From contig NZ_JAAZTS010000019.1 of assembly GCF_019239235.1 (NCBI RefSeq), positions 1-60,507 of the forward strand: DNA of 60,507 bases, in the 5' to 3' direction. Under the pieces are notes generated by a model. That model made no database searches. It had not been told where the DNA came from and saw nothing but the letters and a program-made list of their open reading frames with translations. Each line of letters starts with the position of its first letter. Position 1 is the first letter of the stretch. Positions 17,700-26,559 of the stretch are shown piece by piece. Both the position numbers and the translations under genes were made by a program. The DNA is from Caecibacteroides pullorum (GTDB taxonomy: Bacteria > Bacteroidota > Bacteroidia > Bacteroidales > Bacteroidaceae).

Positions 17700-20318
17700 T
17701 TATTTCCCTTTGACGATGCGCTTGATGTCGTTCAGCTTGTTCAGCGCCTCGAGGGGTGTCAGGTTGTTCACGTCGAGGTTCAGTATCTCGTCGCGTATCT
17801 GGCACAGCACGGGGTCGTCCAGCTGGAAAAAGCTGAGCTGCATGCCGCCGGCCGACGAAGGCCCTTCGGTGATGGTCTTGCCCGTGACGGTGCCCGTCTG
17901 GCGGTTCTCGCGCTCCAGTTGCTTCAGGATTTCGTCGGCGCGCTTCACGATGCTCTTGGGCATGCCTGCCAGCTTAGCCACGTGGATACCGAAGGAGTGT
18001 TCGCTGCCGCCCCGCTCCAGCTTGCGCAGGAAGATGACCTTGCCGTCCACCTCCTTCACCGCCACGTTGTAGTTCTTGATGCGAACGAAGCTCTTCTCCA
18101 TTTCGTTCAGCTCGTGGTAGTGCGTGGCAAAGAGGGTGCGCGCCTTGGCCCGCGGATGTTCGTGAATGTACTCCACGATGGCCCAGGCGATAGAAATGCC
18201 GTCGTAGGTCGACGTGCCGCGCCCCAGCTCATCGAAGAGCACGAGGCTGCGCGGCGAGAGGTTGTTCAGGATGTCGGCCGCCTCGTTCATCTCGACCATG
18301 AAGGTCGACTCGCCCACGGAGATGTTGTCGCTGGCGCCCACACGGGTGAATATCTTGTCTACCAGCCCGATGTGCGCGCTCTCGGCAGGCACGAAGCAGC
18401 CTATCTGCGCCATGAGGGTGATGAGGGCCGTCTGACGGAGCAAGGCCGACTTACCGGCCATGTTGGGACCGGTGATGATGATAATCTGCTGTGTCTGGCT
18501 GTCGAGCATCACGTCGTTGGCCACATACTTCTCGCCGATGGGGAGCTGCTTCTCGATGACGGGATGGCGGCCCTGACGGATGTCGAGCACGTCGTCGTCC
18601 GAAAGGACGGGACGGATGTAGTTGTTCTCGCGCGCGGCCGTGGCAAACGACAGGAGGCAGTCGAGGCGGGCCACCTGATTGGCATTGATCTGGATGGCGG
18701 GGATAAACTCGCTCAGAGCCTGCACCAGCTCGTTGTAGAGCTGTGTCTCGAGCACCAGTATCTTGTCTTCCGCGCCGAGTATCTTCTCTTCGTATTCCTT
18801 CAGTTCCTGCGTGATGTAGCGTTCGGCGTTGACCAACGTCTGCTTGCGTATCCACTCCTGGGGTACTTTCTCCTTGTGGACGTTGCGCACCTCGATGTAG
18901 TAGCCGAAGACGTTGTTATAGCCTATCTTCAGGCTCGGTATGCCCGTCAGTTCGCTTTCGCGCTGCTGCAGCTGGAGCAGATAGTCCTTGCCACTGTAGG
19001 CTATCTGGCGCAGCTCGTCGAGCTCGACGCTGACGCCTTGCTTGATGACACCGCCCTTGTTGACCAGCAGCGGCGGGTCGTTGTTGATTTCACGGTCGAT
19101 GCGGTCGCGGATGGACTGGCAGACGTTGAGCTGCTCGCCGATGCGGTTCAGGCTGGCATTGTCGGCCTCCAGGCAGGCCTGCTTGATGGGTTCGACGGCC
19201 TGCAGCGCCACCTTCAGCGCCACCACCTCGCGGGGGCTGACACGTCCCACGGCCACCTTCGACAGGATGCGCTCCAGGTCGCCGATGCGGTGCAGCTGCT
19301 CCTCCACCAAGTCGCGGAAGTCGGGCTGGCGGAAGAAGTATTCCACCACGTCCAGGCGGTCGTTGATGGGGCGCACGTCCTTCAGCGGGAACACCAGCCA
19401 GCGTTTCATCAGGCGGGCACCCATGGGGCAGATGGTCCTGTCGATGACGCTGAGCAGCGAACTGCCCCCGTCGTTCATCGAACCCATCAGCTCGAGGCTG
19501 CGCACGGTGAACTTATCGAGCCGGACGTACTTGTCCTCCTCGATGCGGGCCAGCGACGTGATGTGACCTATCTGCGTATGTTGCGTCATGATGAGGTATT
19601 GCAGGATGGCTCCCGACGCGATGATACCGTTCTTCAGGTGCTCCACGCCGAAGCCTTTCAGATTCTTCACCTCGAAGTGTTTCAGCAGCTTTTCGCGGGC
19701 CGTCGTTTCGGTAAACACCCAGTCGTCCAGCTCGAAGGTGAAGAACTTGCTTCCGAAATTACCTTCGAACATCGGCCGCTTGCCTCGTTCGAAGAGCACC
19801 TCCTTGGGGCCGAAGTTGTTGAGCAGCTTGTCGATGTAGTCGAAGGGGCCTTCTGCCGTCAGGAACTCACCCGTCGATATGTCCAGAAAAGCCACGCCGC
19901 AGGCTCCCTTGCCGAAGTGTACGGCAGCCAGGAAGTTGTTCTCGCGGTAGTTCAGCACGTTGTCGTTGATGCTGACACCGGGCGTCACCAGCTCCGTAAT
20001 GCCGCGCTTCACCAACTTCTTGGTCAGCTTGGGGTCTTCCAGCTGGTCGCAGATGGCCACGCGCTTGCCCGCACGGATGAGCTTAGGCAGGTACGTGTCG
20101 AGCGCATGATAGGGAAATCCGGCCATCTCGATGGTCTTCTCCTTGCCGTTGGCACGCTTGGTCAGCGTGATGCCCAGGATTTCGGAGGCCACAATGGCAT
20201 CGGTCGAGTAGGTTTCATAGAAGTCTCCGCAACGGAACAGCATCACGGCGTCAGGGTGCTTGGCCTTGAGGTCGAGAAACTGTTTCATCATCGGTGTAAG
20301 GACAATATCTTCGTTCAT
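17700..20318 (-). CDS. mutS: DNA mismatch repair protein MutS
   Basis: An 872-residue mismatch-recognition ATPase. The N-terminal domain has the mismatch-contacting Phe-X-Glu in CGDFYETY (about 30-37). The Walker A motif is [15 protein letters not shown], the Walker B region is [16 protein letters not shown], and the HTH/dimer region is [18 protein letters not shown]. Length is normal for Bacteroidetes MutS1. A minus-strand -7 box (TATCTTTG, complement of 20348-20355) lies 29 bases upstream of the ATG. A very long antisense frame across this gene is a codon-usage shadow. Confidence 0.97.
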   Translation of the reverse strand: MNEDIVLTPMMKQFLDLKAKHPDAVMLFRCGDFYETYSTDAIVASEILGITLTKRANGKEKTIEMAGFPYHALDTYLPKLIRAGKRVAICDQLEDPKLTKKLVKRGITELVTPGVSINDNVLNYRENNFLAAVHFGKGACGVAFLDISTGEFLTAEGPFDYIDKLLNNFGPKEVLFERGKRPMFEGNFGSKFFTFELDDWVFTETTAREKLLKHFEVKNLKGFGVEHLKNGIIASGAILQYLIMTQHTQIGHITSLARIEEDKYVRLDKFTVRSLELMGSMNDGGSSLLSVIDRTICPMGARLMKRWLVFPLKDVRPINDRLDVVEYFFRQPDFRDLVEEQLHRIGDLERILSKVAVGRVSPREVVALKVALQAVEPIKQACLEADNASLNRIGEQLNVCQSIRDRIDREINNDPPLLVNKGGVIKQGVSVELDELRQIAYSGKDYLLQLQQRESELTGIPSLKIGYNNVFGYYIEVRNVHKEKVPQEWIRKQTLVNAERYITQELKEYEEKILGAEDKILVLETQLYNELVQALSEFIPAIQINANQVARLDCLLSFATAARENNYIRPVLSDDDVLDIRQGRHPVIEKQLPIGEKYVANDVMLDSQTQQIIIITGPNMAGKSALLRQTALITLMAQIGCFVPAESAHIGLVDKIFTRVGASDNISVGESTFMVEMNEAADILNNLSPRSLVLFDELGRGTSTYDGISIAWAIVEYIHEHPRAKARTLFATHYHELNEMEKSFVRIKNYNVAVKEVDGKVIFLRKLERGGSEHSFGIHVAKLAGMPKSIVKRADEILKQLERENRQTGTVTGKTITEGPSSAGGMQLSFFQLDDPVLCQIRDEILNLDVNNLTPLEALNKLNDIKRIVKGK

Positions 20319-20429
20319 GAGGTTTCGGCTTAAAAACTAAACAGAAACAAAGATAAATCTTTTTTAGAAAACAAGCATCTGCGGGCTCCCATTCCTTAGT
20401 AACCCTTAACAAAATAGCGCATATTCATA

Positions 20430-20496
20430 AAACATGTTATATAACATGCGTTTTTTCTTGCAGAATTTGCAAATTTCCCAAAAGTCTGTACCTTTG
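20430..20496 (+). promoter_or_regulatory. Promoter and upstream dyad of small-RNA element copy 1
   Basis: The perfect 16-bp palindrome CATGTTATATAACATG (20433-20448) lies upstream of TTTG (20466-20469) and TACCTTTG (20489-20496). The start of ACATG is 57 bp from the TA of the -7 box, the same as in the other three copies. Confidence 0.75.
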
Positions 20497-20499
20497 CAT

Positions 20500-20565
20500 C
20501 GTGTTTTTCATAGTATTAGATTTTAAGGTTAACAAAGGTTGGAGTACAGCGGTACTCCTTTTTTT
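20500..20565 (+). ncRNA. Repeated small RNA element, copy 1
   Basis: The sequence starts near GTGTTTTTCATAGTATTAG, continues with TTTTAAGGTTAACAAAGGTTG, and ends in a terminator (GGAGTAC, loop AGCG, GTACTCC, seven Ts). It has its own promoter and no convincing reading frame, and three near-identical copies follow within 5.4 kb. It converges on the 3' end of the AraC gene. The layout resembles published Bacteroidales non-coding RNA classes that run from a TAnnTTTG promoter to a terminator (for example Bacteroidales-1). Identity to that class is not proven. Confidence 0.75.
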
Positions 20566-20597
20566 ATGCCCTTACGCCAACAAGCCTCCCCGTCGGC

Positions 20598-21527
20598 TCA
20601 TTCTTCTTTCCCGTCCGTCACTGCCGGCACAGCTGCCTCGCGCCACAACCTTTTCCTGAACCCCAACGGCGTTTCGCCCGCATTCCGCCGGAAGAATTTG
20701 CAGAAAGCAGAAGTGTCGCTGAAATTGAGTCTGACCGCTACATCGCTCACCGCCAGACTGCGGTTGCCCAGCAAGGTACGAGCCTCCATCAGCAGCAGCT
20801 CGCTGATGATGCCGTTCACCGTCTTGCCCGTTCCCGTCCGTACGATACGCGACAGATACTGTTCGCTGATGGCCAGCTCGCGGGCATAGAAAGCCACAAA
20901 ATGCTCTTCGCGGAAATGACGGGTGACGAGGGCATAGAATTCCTGCAACACATGCTCCTTGGGGTTTAGATGCCGGCGGATGGGGGTACGCCGCGAAAGG
21001 AAGTCGGCAATATCGAGCAACAGGGCATTGCAGGCAGCCTGAAGACGGCGGAAGAGGAACTTGTGGTCGGAATCCAGCAGCCGCATCAGCACTTCCAGCT
21101 GGCTGCGCATCTCCTGCATCTCGTCTTCGGCCAGCAGGAGGGTATATTGCCTGTTCTGCCGCAGGGTAGACAGCAGGAGGGCGGCCGTCTGCGTCAGGTA
21201 TGAATCGTTGGTCAGCATGGCTTCCGAAATGGAAAGGGTAATGAAGCGGATGTCTTTCGACGAGAACAGATGGTCGGTCAGGTAGTTGGCTCCATGCACC
21301 AGTAGTGTGCCCGCCTCCATGACGATATGTTCCCCGTTGAGCAATATCTCCGAACGCCCTTCCAGTATAAAGATCAGATAGAGTTCACGGTTGAAGTAGG
21401 CTACATCTGCCGGATAGTTGCGGTCGTCGTATCCGCTTTCGAAGCAGACCACATCTTCCCGATAATGGGGGATTCCCGGACGCTCTTTCAGCATCCCTGC
21501 ATTGTCGAATATACAAGATTTTACCAT
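20598..21527 (-). CDS. AraC-family transcriptional regulator
   Basis: A 309-residue regulator. The N-terminal half is a cupin-like sensing domain (LYLIFILEGRSEILLNGEHIVMEAGTLLVHGANY). The C-terminal ~100 residues form the AraC DNA-binding domain with two helix-turn-helices (ELAISEQYLSRIVRTGTGKTV and VAVRLNFSDTSAFCKFFRRNAGETPLGFRK). Divergent from the DUF6198-type membrane protein, which it may control. The inducer cannot be read from the sequence. A minus-strand -7 box (TACTTTTG, complement of 21549-21556) lies 21 bases upstream. Confidence 0.92.
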   Translation of the reverse strand: MVKSCIFDNAGMLKERPGIPHYREDVVCFESGYDDRNYPADVAYFNRELYLIFILEGRSEILLNGEHIVMEAGTLLVHGANYLTDHLFSSKDIRFITLSISEAMLTNDSYLTQTAALLLSTLRQNRQYTLLLAEDEMQEMRSQLEVLMRLLDSDHKFLFRRLQAACNALLLDIADFLSRRTPIRRHLNPKEHVLQEFYALVTRHFREEHFVAFYARELAISEQYLSRIVRTGTGKTVNGIISELLLMEARTLLGNRSLAVSDVAVRLNFSDTSAFCKFFRRNAGETPLGFRKRLWREAAVPAVTDGKEE

Positions 21528-21659
21528 TTCAGTTCAAATATATGCCTGCAAAAGTAGTATTTGTTTCGTAATATACAAAAATTGAATCGGATTGTATAAC
21601 CCGATGCGAACGAAAAAGGCGAACTTTGCGCCCCGAAAACAAGGTAAAAAGATCAGGAT

Positions 21660-22364
21660 ATGAAAAGTATGTTCAAAAGATATCTGGTATTTGTAGCAGG
21701 ATTGTACTTCCTGGCTGCGGGTGTGGTACTCATAGTCCGTTCGGCATTGGGCACGACTCCCATCTCGAGTGTCAACTATGTGATGAGCCTCAACACACCG
21801 CTCACACTGGGCACTTGTACATTCATCATCAACATGCTGCTCATCGTAGGGCAGTTCTGGCTGGTACGCGGACGGGGCAGTCGTCAGGACACCGTCGAAA
21901 TCCTCCTCCAGATTCCTTTCTCCTTCATCTTCTCGGCCTTCATTGACCTGAATATGCTCCTTGCGGCCGACATCCGCCCGTCCAACTATGCCATGTCCAT
22001 CGCCCTGCTGCTCGTAGGATGCCTCGTCCAGTCGGTAGGCGTGGTGCTCGAACTGAAGCCCCGTGTAGCCATGATGAGCGCCGAAGCGTTCGTAAAATAT
22101 GCCTCCAGCCGCTACCGCCGCGAGTTCGGACGTACGAAAGTGTGCTTCGACGTCACACTGGTAACACTGGCCGTCCTGCTCTCGCTGGCCTTCACGCAAA
22201 CCATCGAGGGCGTACGCGAAGGCTCGCTCATTGCAGCCGGCCTTACCGGTTATATCGTCACTTTCCTCAACCACAAAATCATGACGCGCAAGAACCTCTA
22301 CCGTCTGATCCCTGTGTTGAGACCTGCCACCGACAAGAAACAGGAGGCTTTAGAGGCCTGTTAA
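21660..22364 (+). CDS. DUF6198/YczE-type integral membrane protein
   Basis: A 234-residue inner-membrane protein with five or six hydrophobic segments, for example YLVFVAGLYFLAAGVVLIV and LTLGTCTFIINMLLIVGQFWL. The block RSALGTTPISSVNYVMS is typical of the YczE/YitT-like group (DUF6198). Substrate unknown. Transcribed away from the AraC gene, so it is a plausible target. Its last ~35 codons and downstream DNA occur again, degraded, at 23782-23960. A second in-frame ATG at 21669 is an alternative start. Confidence 0.8.
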   Translation: MKSMFKRYLVFVAGLYFLAAGVVLIVRSALGTTPISSVNYVMSLNTPLTLGTCTFIINMLLIVGQFWLVRGRGSRQDTVEILLQIPFSFIFSAFIDLNMLLAADIRPSNYAMSIALLLVGCLVQSVGVVLELKPRVAMMSAEAFVKYASSRYRREFGRTKVCFDVTLVTLAVLLSLAFTQTIEGVREGSLIAAGLTGYIVTFLNHKIMTRKNLYRLIPVLRPATDKKQEALEAC

Positions 22365-22399
22365 AGACTTTTTTACTTAACAACTGCATGTAAGGTCTA

Positions 22400-22466
22400 A
22401 AACATGTTATAAAACAGAATTTTATATTTGCATTATTTGCAGATTTCGCCAAAGTCCGTATCTTTG
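22400..22466 (+). promoter_or_regulatory. Promoter and upstream dyad of small-RNA element copy 2
   Basis: An imperfect dyad ACATGTTATAAAACA starts at 22402. TTTG lies at 22436-22439 and TATCTTTG at 22459-22466. The dyad-to-box distance is 57 bp as in the other copies. Confidence 0.7.
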
Positions 22467-22469
22467 CAA

Positions 22470-22535
22470 TGTGTTTTTCATAGTATTAGATTTTAAGGTT
22501 AACAAAGGTTGGAGTACAGCGGTACTCCTTTTTTT
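22470..22535 (+). ncRNA. Repeated small RNA element, copy 2
   Basis: Same body as copy 1, including the identical terminator stem and AGCG loop (22511-22528) and seven Ts. It lies 127 nt upstream of a sigma-factor gene in the same direction, so it could be a stand-alone RNA or an attenuating leader. The other copies are not followed by a co-directional gene, which favours a stand-alone RNA. Confidence 0.75.
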
Positions 22536-22662
22536 ATGCCCATACGTTTCCTCTCCATTCTTCCCCAGTCGACAAAATAATTTTTCCCAGTCAGAAAAAA
22601 ACGGAACCAGCCTGTAACTAATCGGAAACCTCGGACGACCAACTGAACAAAAAGCCGGAAAA

Positions 22663-23148
22663 ATGACAGACAAAAACAAGGAAAAAGAATTCACCGACCT
22701 GCTGCTGCAACACCAGGCCATCGTCTACAAGGTGTGCCTGCTCTATGCGCAAGACAAGGAAGACCTCGCCGACCTCTACCAGGAGACAGTGTACAACCTG
22801 TGGAAAAGCTACAGGACATTTGAAAACAGAAGCAGCTTCGGCACCTGGGTCTATCGCATCGCGCTGAACACCTGCATCACCGACCTGCGCCGCAGGAAGC
22901 GCCACGAGTACGTACCCCTACGTCTGACAGATACCGACCTGACGGACGACGACCCGCAGGACGAAATGCTGAACGACCTCTACAGCCTCATTCGCCGCCT
23001 GAACAAGCTGGACCGCATGTACATCGTCCTCTGGCTGGACGGAAAGACCTACGAGGAGATTGCCGACATCATCGGTACCAACCGCAATCAGGTGGCCGTC
23101 AGGCTACACCGCATCAAAGAGAAACTGAAAACCATGTCCAACCTTTAA
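22663..23148 (+). CDS. ECF-type RNA polymerase sigma factor
   Basis: A 161-residue group IV sigma factor. Region 2 is clear (ADLYQETVYNLWKSYRTFENRSSFGTWVYRIALNTCITDLRRRKR). Region 4 includes KLDRMYIVLWLDGKTYEEIADIIGTNRNQVAVRLHRIKEKLK. The gene after it, 12 nt downstream, encodes a membrane protein with a long N-terminal helix, probably its membrane-bound regulator. The same two-gene pattern recurs at 32476-33549, and the two sigma proteins share an LKxMSN(L/I) end. There is no FecR/TonB-receptor pair nearby, so this is not the usual polysaccharide- or iron-type ECF cassette. Confidence 0.9.
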   Translation: MTDKNKEKEFTDLLLQHQAIVYKVCLLYAQDKEDLADLYQETVYNLWKSYRTFENRSSFGTWVYRIALNTCITDLRRRKRHEYVPLRLTDTDLTDDDPQDEMLNDLYSLIRRLNKLDRMYIVLWLDGKTYEEIADIIGTNRNQVAVRLHRIKEKLKTMSNL

Positions 23149-23160
23149 CTTTACATTATC

Positions 23161-23730
23161 ATGAATCTGGAAGAAATGCAACAAGCGTGGAAGGAACTCA
23201 ACGAACGGGTCGCACGCAACGAAATCCTGCATCGGGAAGAAGTAAAGAGAATCCTGAACATACGCAAGGAAAGCCAATTGGAGAAACTGATGAGACTGGA
23301 GAAAACAGGACTGCTGACTATCGTAGCCTTGTGTCTGTTCTGCATCTATGCCTGGACAACGTTCCCCGGCTACCACCTGCCTACCAACATCACAGCGGCC
23401 ATTCTGCTCGTCGGCAGCCTCGTTTTACAGGCAGGCCGACTACACCAGCTGACCAGTATGAAGCGGGCAGAGAACCTGGAAGTACAAATCCGATACGCCC
23501 TGCGCTACAAAGCTGCCTACAACCGCACCTATCTGATTCTCTACCCGATTATCATCCTTTTTGCCATTATGCTCGTCGTCAACTTCCACACGCTGTTCAA
23601 CCGCACCCTCATCCTACTGCTACTGGCCGTCTGCCTCATAGCCGACTATTTCATATTCCACTACACGCACGGCCGGGTGAAGCAGATGATTGAAGTCAAC
23701 CGAGAACTCAAGCAGATAGAAGAAGAATGA
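23161..23730 (+). CDS. Membrane protein paired with the sigma factor (candidate anti-sigma)
   Basis: A 189-residue protein. Residues 1-45 form a charged amphipathic helix (MNLEEMQQAWKELNERVARN, then REEVKRILNIRKES). Four hydrophobic segments follow (GLLTIVALCLFCIYAW, ITAAILLVGSLVL, YLILYPIIILFAIMLVV, LILLLLAVCLIADYFIF). It ends in a short charged tail (NRELKQIEEE). I recognise no named family. Position and topology suggest a cytoplasmic helix that holds the sigma factor at the membrane. That is inference. Confidence 0.7.
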   Translation: MNLEEMQQAWKELNERVARNEILHREEVKRILNIRKESQLEKLMRLEKTGLLTIVALCLFCIYAWTTFPGYHLPTNITAAILLVGSLVLQAGRLHQLTSMKRAENLEVQIRYALRYKAAYNRTYLILYPIIILFAIMLVVNFHTLFNRTLILLLLAVCLIADYFIFHYTHGRVKQMIEVNRELKQIEEE

Positions 23731-23781
23731 CTGAAGAAAAGCATAGGCGGAACAGGGTAAGCAATGCCCTGTCCCGCCTTT

Positions 23782-23913
23782 ATTGCAGCTTCAGGAAACG
23801 ACCTTACAAGCTATACCGTCACCATTTTCAATCATAAAATCAGGATAGGCAAAAACTTCTACCGTTTGATACCCTTGCTGAGACCTACCACCGACAAAAA
23901 CAGGAAGCCTTAA
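23782..23913 (+). pseudogene. Degraded copy of the 3' end of the DUF6198-type gene
   Basis: From 23809 the frame reads SYTVTIFNHKIRIGKNFYRL then IPLLRPTTDKNRKP and stop. This aligns with GYIVTFLNHKIMTRKNLYRL then IPVLRPATDKKQEAL at the end of the gene finishing at 22364. Homology continues without a break into the following spacer and small-RNA copy 3. There is no start, and upstream DNA loses similarity near 23782. It is a duplication remnant. Confidence 0.8.
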
Positions 23914-23959
23914 AGGCTCATTAAAGACTTTTTTACTTAACAACTGCATGTAAGATCTA

Positions 23960-24026
23960 AAACGTGTTATATAACAGACTTTTCTGACTACATTATTTGC
24001 AGATTTCCCCAAAGTCCGTACATTTG
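23960..24026 (+). promoter_or_regulatory. Promoter and upstream dyad of small-RNA element copy 3
   Basis: The dyad ACGTGTTATATAACA starts at 23962 and the -7 box TACATTTG is at 24019-24026. TTTG is at 23996-23999. Spacing is 57 bp as in the other copies. Confidence 0.7.
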
Positions 24027-24029
24027 CAA

Positions 24030-24095
24030 TGTGTTTTTCATAGTATTAGATTTAAGGTTAACAAAAGGTTGGAGTACAGCGGTACTCCTTTTTTT
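24030..24095 (+). ncRNA. Repeated small RNA element, copy 3
   Basis: The body is the same except for one T deletion and one A insertion around the TTAAGGTTAAC segment. The terminator (24071-24088, seven Ts) is identical to copies 1 and 2. It faces the 3' end of the TlpA-like gene and is preceded by the degraded gene end, so it arose with that duplication. Confidence 0.75.
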
Positions 24096-24138
24096 ATGCC
24101 CATACGCAAATGGCCTCCACTCCACACAATCTTTCCAT

Positions 24139-25617
24139 TCAATCCTCCCTCAGCTGATCTATCTGGACAGCCGTCTTTGGCCAGCTGGGACGGATAGCCG
24201 AGCCGTAGTTCACAATTACTCCCTCCTTATTCACCAGCAGGAAGAAGGGTATGCCGTCCTGCCCCAGATGCTTGGACATTTTCTGCAAGACATCACGCTC
24301 AGCAAAGTCTTCCCAATGCAAACACTCCAACACTGTTTCCTTAAGCGAAAAGCGTTGTAATATCCGTTCGTAATCAGTGCGTTTCCCGCTGACGCAGAGG
24401 CTGACCATCGCCACATCGTCCGTGCTGTATCGGGCACACAGCTTCTTCAACGGCTCCATCTCCGCCAGGCAGGGAGGGCAGAAAACTCCCCAAAAGTCAA
24501 TGTAGAGCACCTTGCCCCGATGCTTGTCTATCAGCGAACGCAAGGGCGCCATATACTGTTCCGCCTCGGGAGTATCGGCATCGCCATGCAACAGGTAACG
24601 GGAAAAGACTTCGGGATGGCGCAAGTAATCGGTTGTCCGCCGATAAAGCAAGTCCAAAGAGTGGCGGAGTACAGGTATCTGCACCAGCGTATCATATTCC
24701 CGACAAACAGAATCCCAAGCTACCGTATCGTTGACTGCCAGTGAAGTACCCAGTAAGTCGGCCAGCAGGAACTGGGCCACCCTGCTTCCTCTCTGTTCAT
24801 CAACCAAATCCTTGTCGGTAAAATCAAGGTCACCCGTCGCAGCACGTCTATATCTCAAATAAAAAGTCAAATCACGAATCAAGCGGAAATGAGCGGACGT
24901 AATAATTTTGTCGGCCAGTAATGCGTCCACCTCGGGCATCAACGCCTCGCAGGCAGCCGTTTCCTTCTGCCAGTCCACTTGCTTTTGGCCATAAAGCCGC
25001 CTGATGCGTTGCTGCGTATAACGGAAACGTTCGGCGTAATAGTCGGCCAGCAACAGACGCTCCGTCAGTTCAGCCACGTCACTGGTGGGACGATAACGCT
25101 CCAGAAACTCCTCCCGCTTCTGCTTCCGAAGCGCATATTCCTTCTGCACGGCCTTTTCAAACACCTCTACTGATGAGTTTACATCGTCCATATAAACATA
25201 ATCCGACTGATAGAAACCTCCTTCTGCAAAAGCCAGCATACCCTGATTCAAGGCAGCTGAAGTTCCCTTTACCACCGGATGGAGCAAGTCATTAAAATCA
25301 ATCTGTAAATAGAGGCTATCGCCTGGTGCCAGATACAGACGGGGTGCATAATTGCGAAGAGAAAACTCGCACACCGCCTCGCAGAGCGGCACGTTAAACG
25401 AGAAGGTGTCGTCCTCCCTGATAGAAGCCTTATACACCGTCTCCTGTTTGGCGTTAAAAGAAACCAGTACCAACTCCAATTCCTTCTCATTGGGATAAAT
25501 TCCCCTATTCAGAATACGGCCCTGCACAACAGCTGTTTTAACGGGTTCAAGACCATCGGCCCAAAGACGGCCAAAGCTGCATAGAAACAGACAGACCACA
25601 AAAAATAGATGCTTCAT
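24139..25617 (-). CDS. Secreted TlpA-like thioredoxin-fold protein
   Basis: A 492-residue periplasmic protein. Signal peptide MKHLFFVVCLFLCSFGRLWA, an N-terminal beta-domain (VQGRILNRGIYPNEKELELVLV), a long helical middle, and a C-terminal thioredoxin fold with the redox motif FWGVFCPPC near residue 380 and the cis-Pro region GIPFFLLVNKEG. Long Bacteroidetes TlpA-like proteins of this kind are thought to act in envelope redox or protein folding. I start at the ATG at 25617. Four extra residues upstream are possible. A minus-strand -7 box (complement of CAAATATA, 25672-25679) precedes it. Confidence 0.85.
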   Translation of the reverse strand: MKHLFFVVCLFLCSFGRLWADGLEPVKTAVVQGRILNRGIYPNEKELELVLVSFNAKQETVYKASIREDDTFSFNVPLCEAVCEFSLRNYAPRLYLAPGDSLYLQIDFNDLLHPVVKGTSAALNQGMLAFAEGGFYQSDYVYMDDVNSSVEVFEKAVQKEYALRKQKREEFLERYRPTSDVAELTERLLLADYYAERFRYTQQRIRRLYGQKQVDWQKETAACEALMPEVDALLADKIITSAHFRLIRDLTFYLRYRRAATGDLDFTDKDLVDEQRGSRVAQFLLADLLGTSLAVNDTVAWDSVCREYDTLVQIPVLRHSLDLLYRRTTDYLRHPEVFSRYLLHGDADTPEAEQYMAPLRSLIDKHRGKVLYIDFWGVFCPPCLAEMEPLKKLCARYSTDDVAMVSLCVSGKRTDYERILQRFSLKETVLECLHWEDFAERDVLQKMSKHLGQDGIPFFLLVNKEGVIVNYGSAIRPSWPKTAVQIDQLRED

Positions 25618-25757
25618 AGACAATTGCATAAATCGTTAGATATAATTATTCTCTGCCATAGCAAGATGCAGCAAATATAAGAAAAACGAATGTTTCGGAG
25701 ATGCAAACAGATACTTAAAAGAGAAATTCTTATCCAAATAAATCTGTAAGGATTTTA

Positions 25758-25824
25758 ATACATGTTATAAAACAGCCTATTTCACTTCCAAAATTTGCAG
25801 ATTTCCCCAAAGTCCGTACATTTG
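25758..25824 (+). promoter_or_regulatory. Promoter and upstream dyad of small-RNA element copy 4
   Basis: The dyad ACATGTTATAAAACA starts at 25760 and the -7 box TACATTTG is at 25817-25824. The 57-bp spacing is retained although the DNA between has diverged. Confidence 0.7.
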
Positions 25825-25827
25825 CAA

Positions 25828-25891
25828 TGTGTTTTTCATAGTATTAGATTTAAGGTTAACAAAAGGTTGGGCTCAGCGGAGCCCTTTTTTT
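25828..25891 (+). ncRNA. Repeated small RNA element, copy 4 (compensatory terminator stem)
   Basis: The 5' body matches copy 3, but the terminator stem is GGGCTC / GAGCCC instead of GGAGTAC / GTACTCC. Both arms changed together and the AGCG loop and seven Ts stayed (25869-25891). This covariation supports selection on RNA structure. Confidence 0.78.
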
Positions 25892-25929
25892 ATATCTTTA
25901 CCTGTACTCACAAATATCAATCAAAAAAC

Positions 25930-25974
25930 AACAGCCACCATTTCCTATTTATTGTATAGGAAACGACGGCTGTT
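25930..25974. terminator. Nested hairpin between small-RNA copy 4 and the Spy/CpxP-like gene
   Basis: Outer stem AACAGCC / GGCTGTT and inner stem TTTCCTA / TATAGGAAA-type pairing. It probably terminates the minus-strand gene. It shares TATAGGAAACGAC with the mini-hairpin array at 43530-43638. Confidence 0.6.
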
Positions 25975-26004
25975 CCACCGTTTTTACGCTAGCGATATCA
26001 ATCC

Positions 26005-26559
26005 TCACTCATCATCTCTTTCTTGCTTCGGCGTACCCTCCGGTTTATGTTTAGGCATCGGCTTTTGACTCATGCCCAACCATTGGTCATATTGGGTTTC
26101 GGTGAGTATCTTCTTCATTTTTTTGTTCTTTTTGGCGATACGCTTTTGCATGTCCTCCGTACTTTCTGGCTTCGGAGCTCCATCCATCATAGGTGGACGG
26201 TGTATACCGTCAGGAGCACCTTCTCCCATGCCCATGGGTGGCATTCCTCCCTCATGAGGCGGACGAGGCCCCCGACCATTTGCCCCCATCATAGGCGGAC
26301 GTTGCATACGGTTTTCAAGCAATTCGCGCTGTTCTTTCAAAATCAGTTTATAGACTTTCTTATACTGCTTGTCCGTCAGATTCAAAGCTTCTTTCAAGCG
26401 ATCAGTTTCTTTTTGTGCCATCTTTTCAGGATTAGGCACTTCGCGAAACATTTCACCTTTCTTCTCTGGCTCGCCTTCCGAAGCCACCTGTGCCTGTACC
26501 TGCAAAGCAGATAGGAAAATTCCAAGACACAATACCGTATATTTCAGGCTCATTTTCAT
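26005..26559 (-). CDS. Periplasmic Spy/CpxP-like or DUF4890-type protein
   Basis: A 184-residue exported protein (signal peptide MKMSLKYTVLCLGIFLSALQ, Ala-Gln-Ala cleavage). After it come helical segments with the LTDKQYKKVY motif, similar to the LTxxQ repeats of Spy/CpxP. A Met/Pro/Gly-rich stretch in the middle (RPPMMGANGRGPRPPHEGG) could bind metal or be disordered. A second LTETQYDQW repeat lies near the end. Likely an envelope stress or metal-related chaperone by family. The exact family is uncertain. A minus-strand -7 box lies 36 bases upstream (complement of CAAATGTA, 26596-26603). Confidence 0.65.
   Translation of the reverse strand: MKMSLKYTVLCLGIFLSALQVQAQVASEGEPEKKGEMFREVPNPEKMAQKETDRLKEALNLTDKQYKKVYKLILKEQRELLENRMQRPPMMGANGRGPRPPHEGGMPPMGMGEGAPDGIHRPPMMDGAPKPESTEDMQKRIAKKNKKMKKILTETQYDQWLGMSQKPMPKHKPEGTPKQERDDE

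Noticed and set aside
17625..20333. A 900-codon open frame antisense to mutS
   Set aside because: It mirrors the mutS codons exactly, has no family motif, and arises from the GC-rich codon pattern. mutS itself has all expected motifs.
22470..22535. Riboswitch controlling the sigma factor
   Set aside because: The element is a repeat also found where no gene follows in the same direction, and it has no aptamer-like conserved core beyond the body and terminator.
24030..24110. Short frame starting at GTG at the 5' end of the small RNA (FFIVLDLRLTKGWSTAVLL)
   Set aside because: Two indels between copies happen to preserve the frame, but it runs through the terminator with no stop before the T-run. 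The compensatory stem changes point to RNA, not protein.
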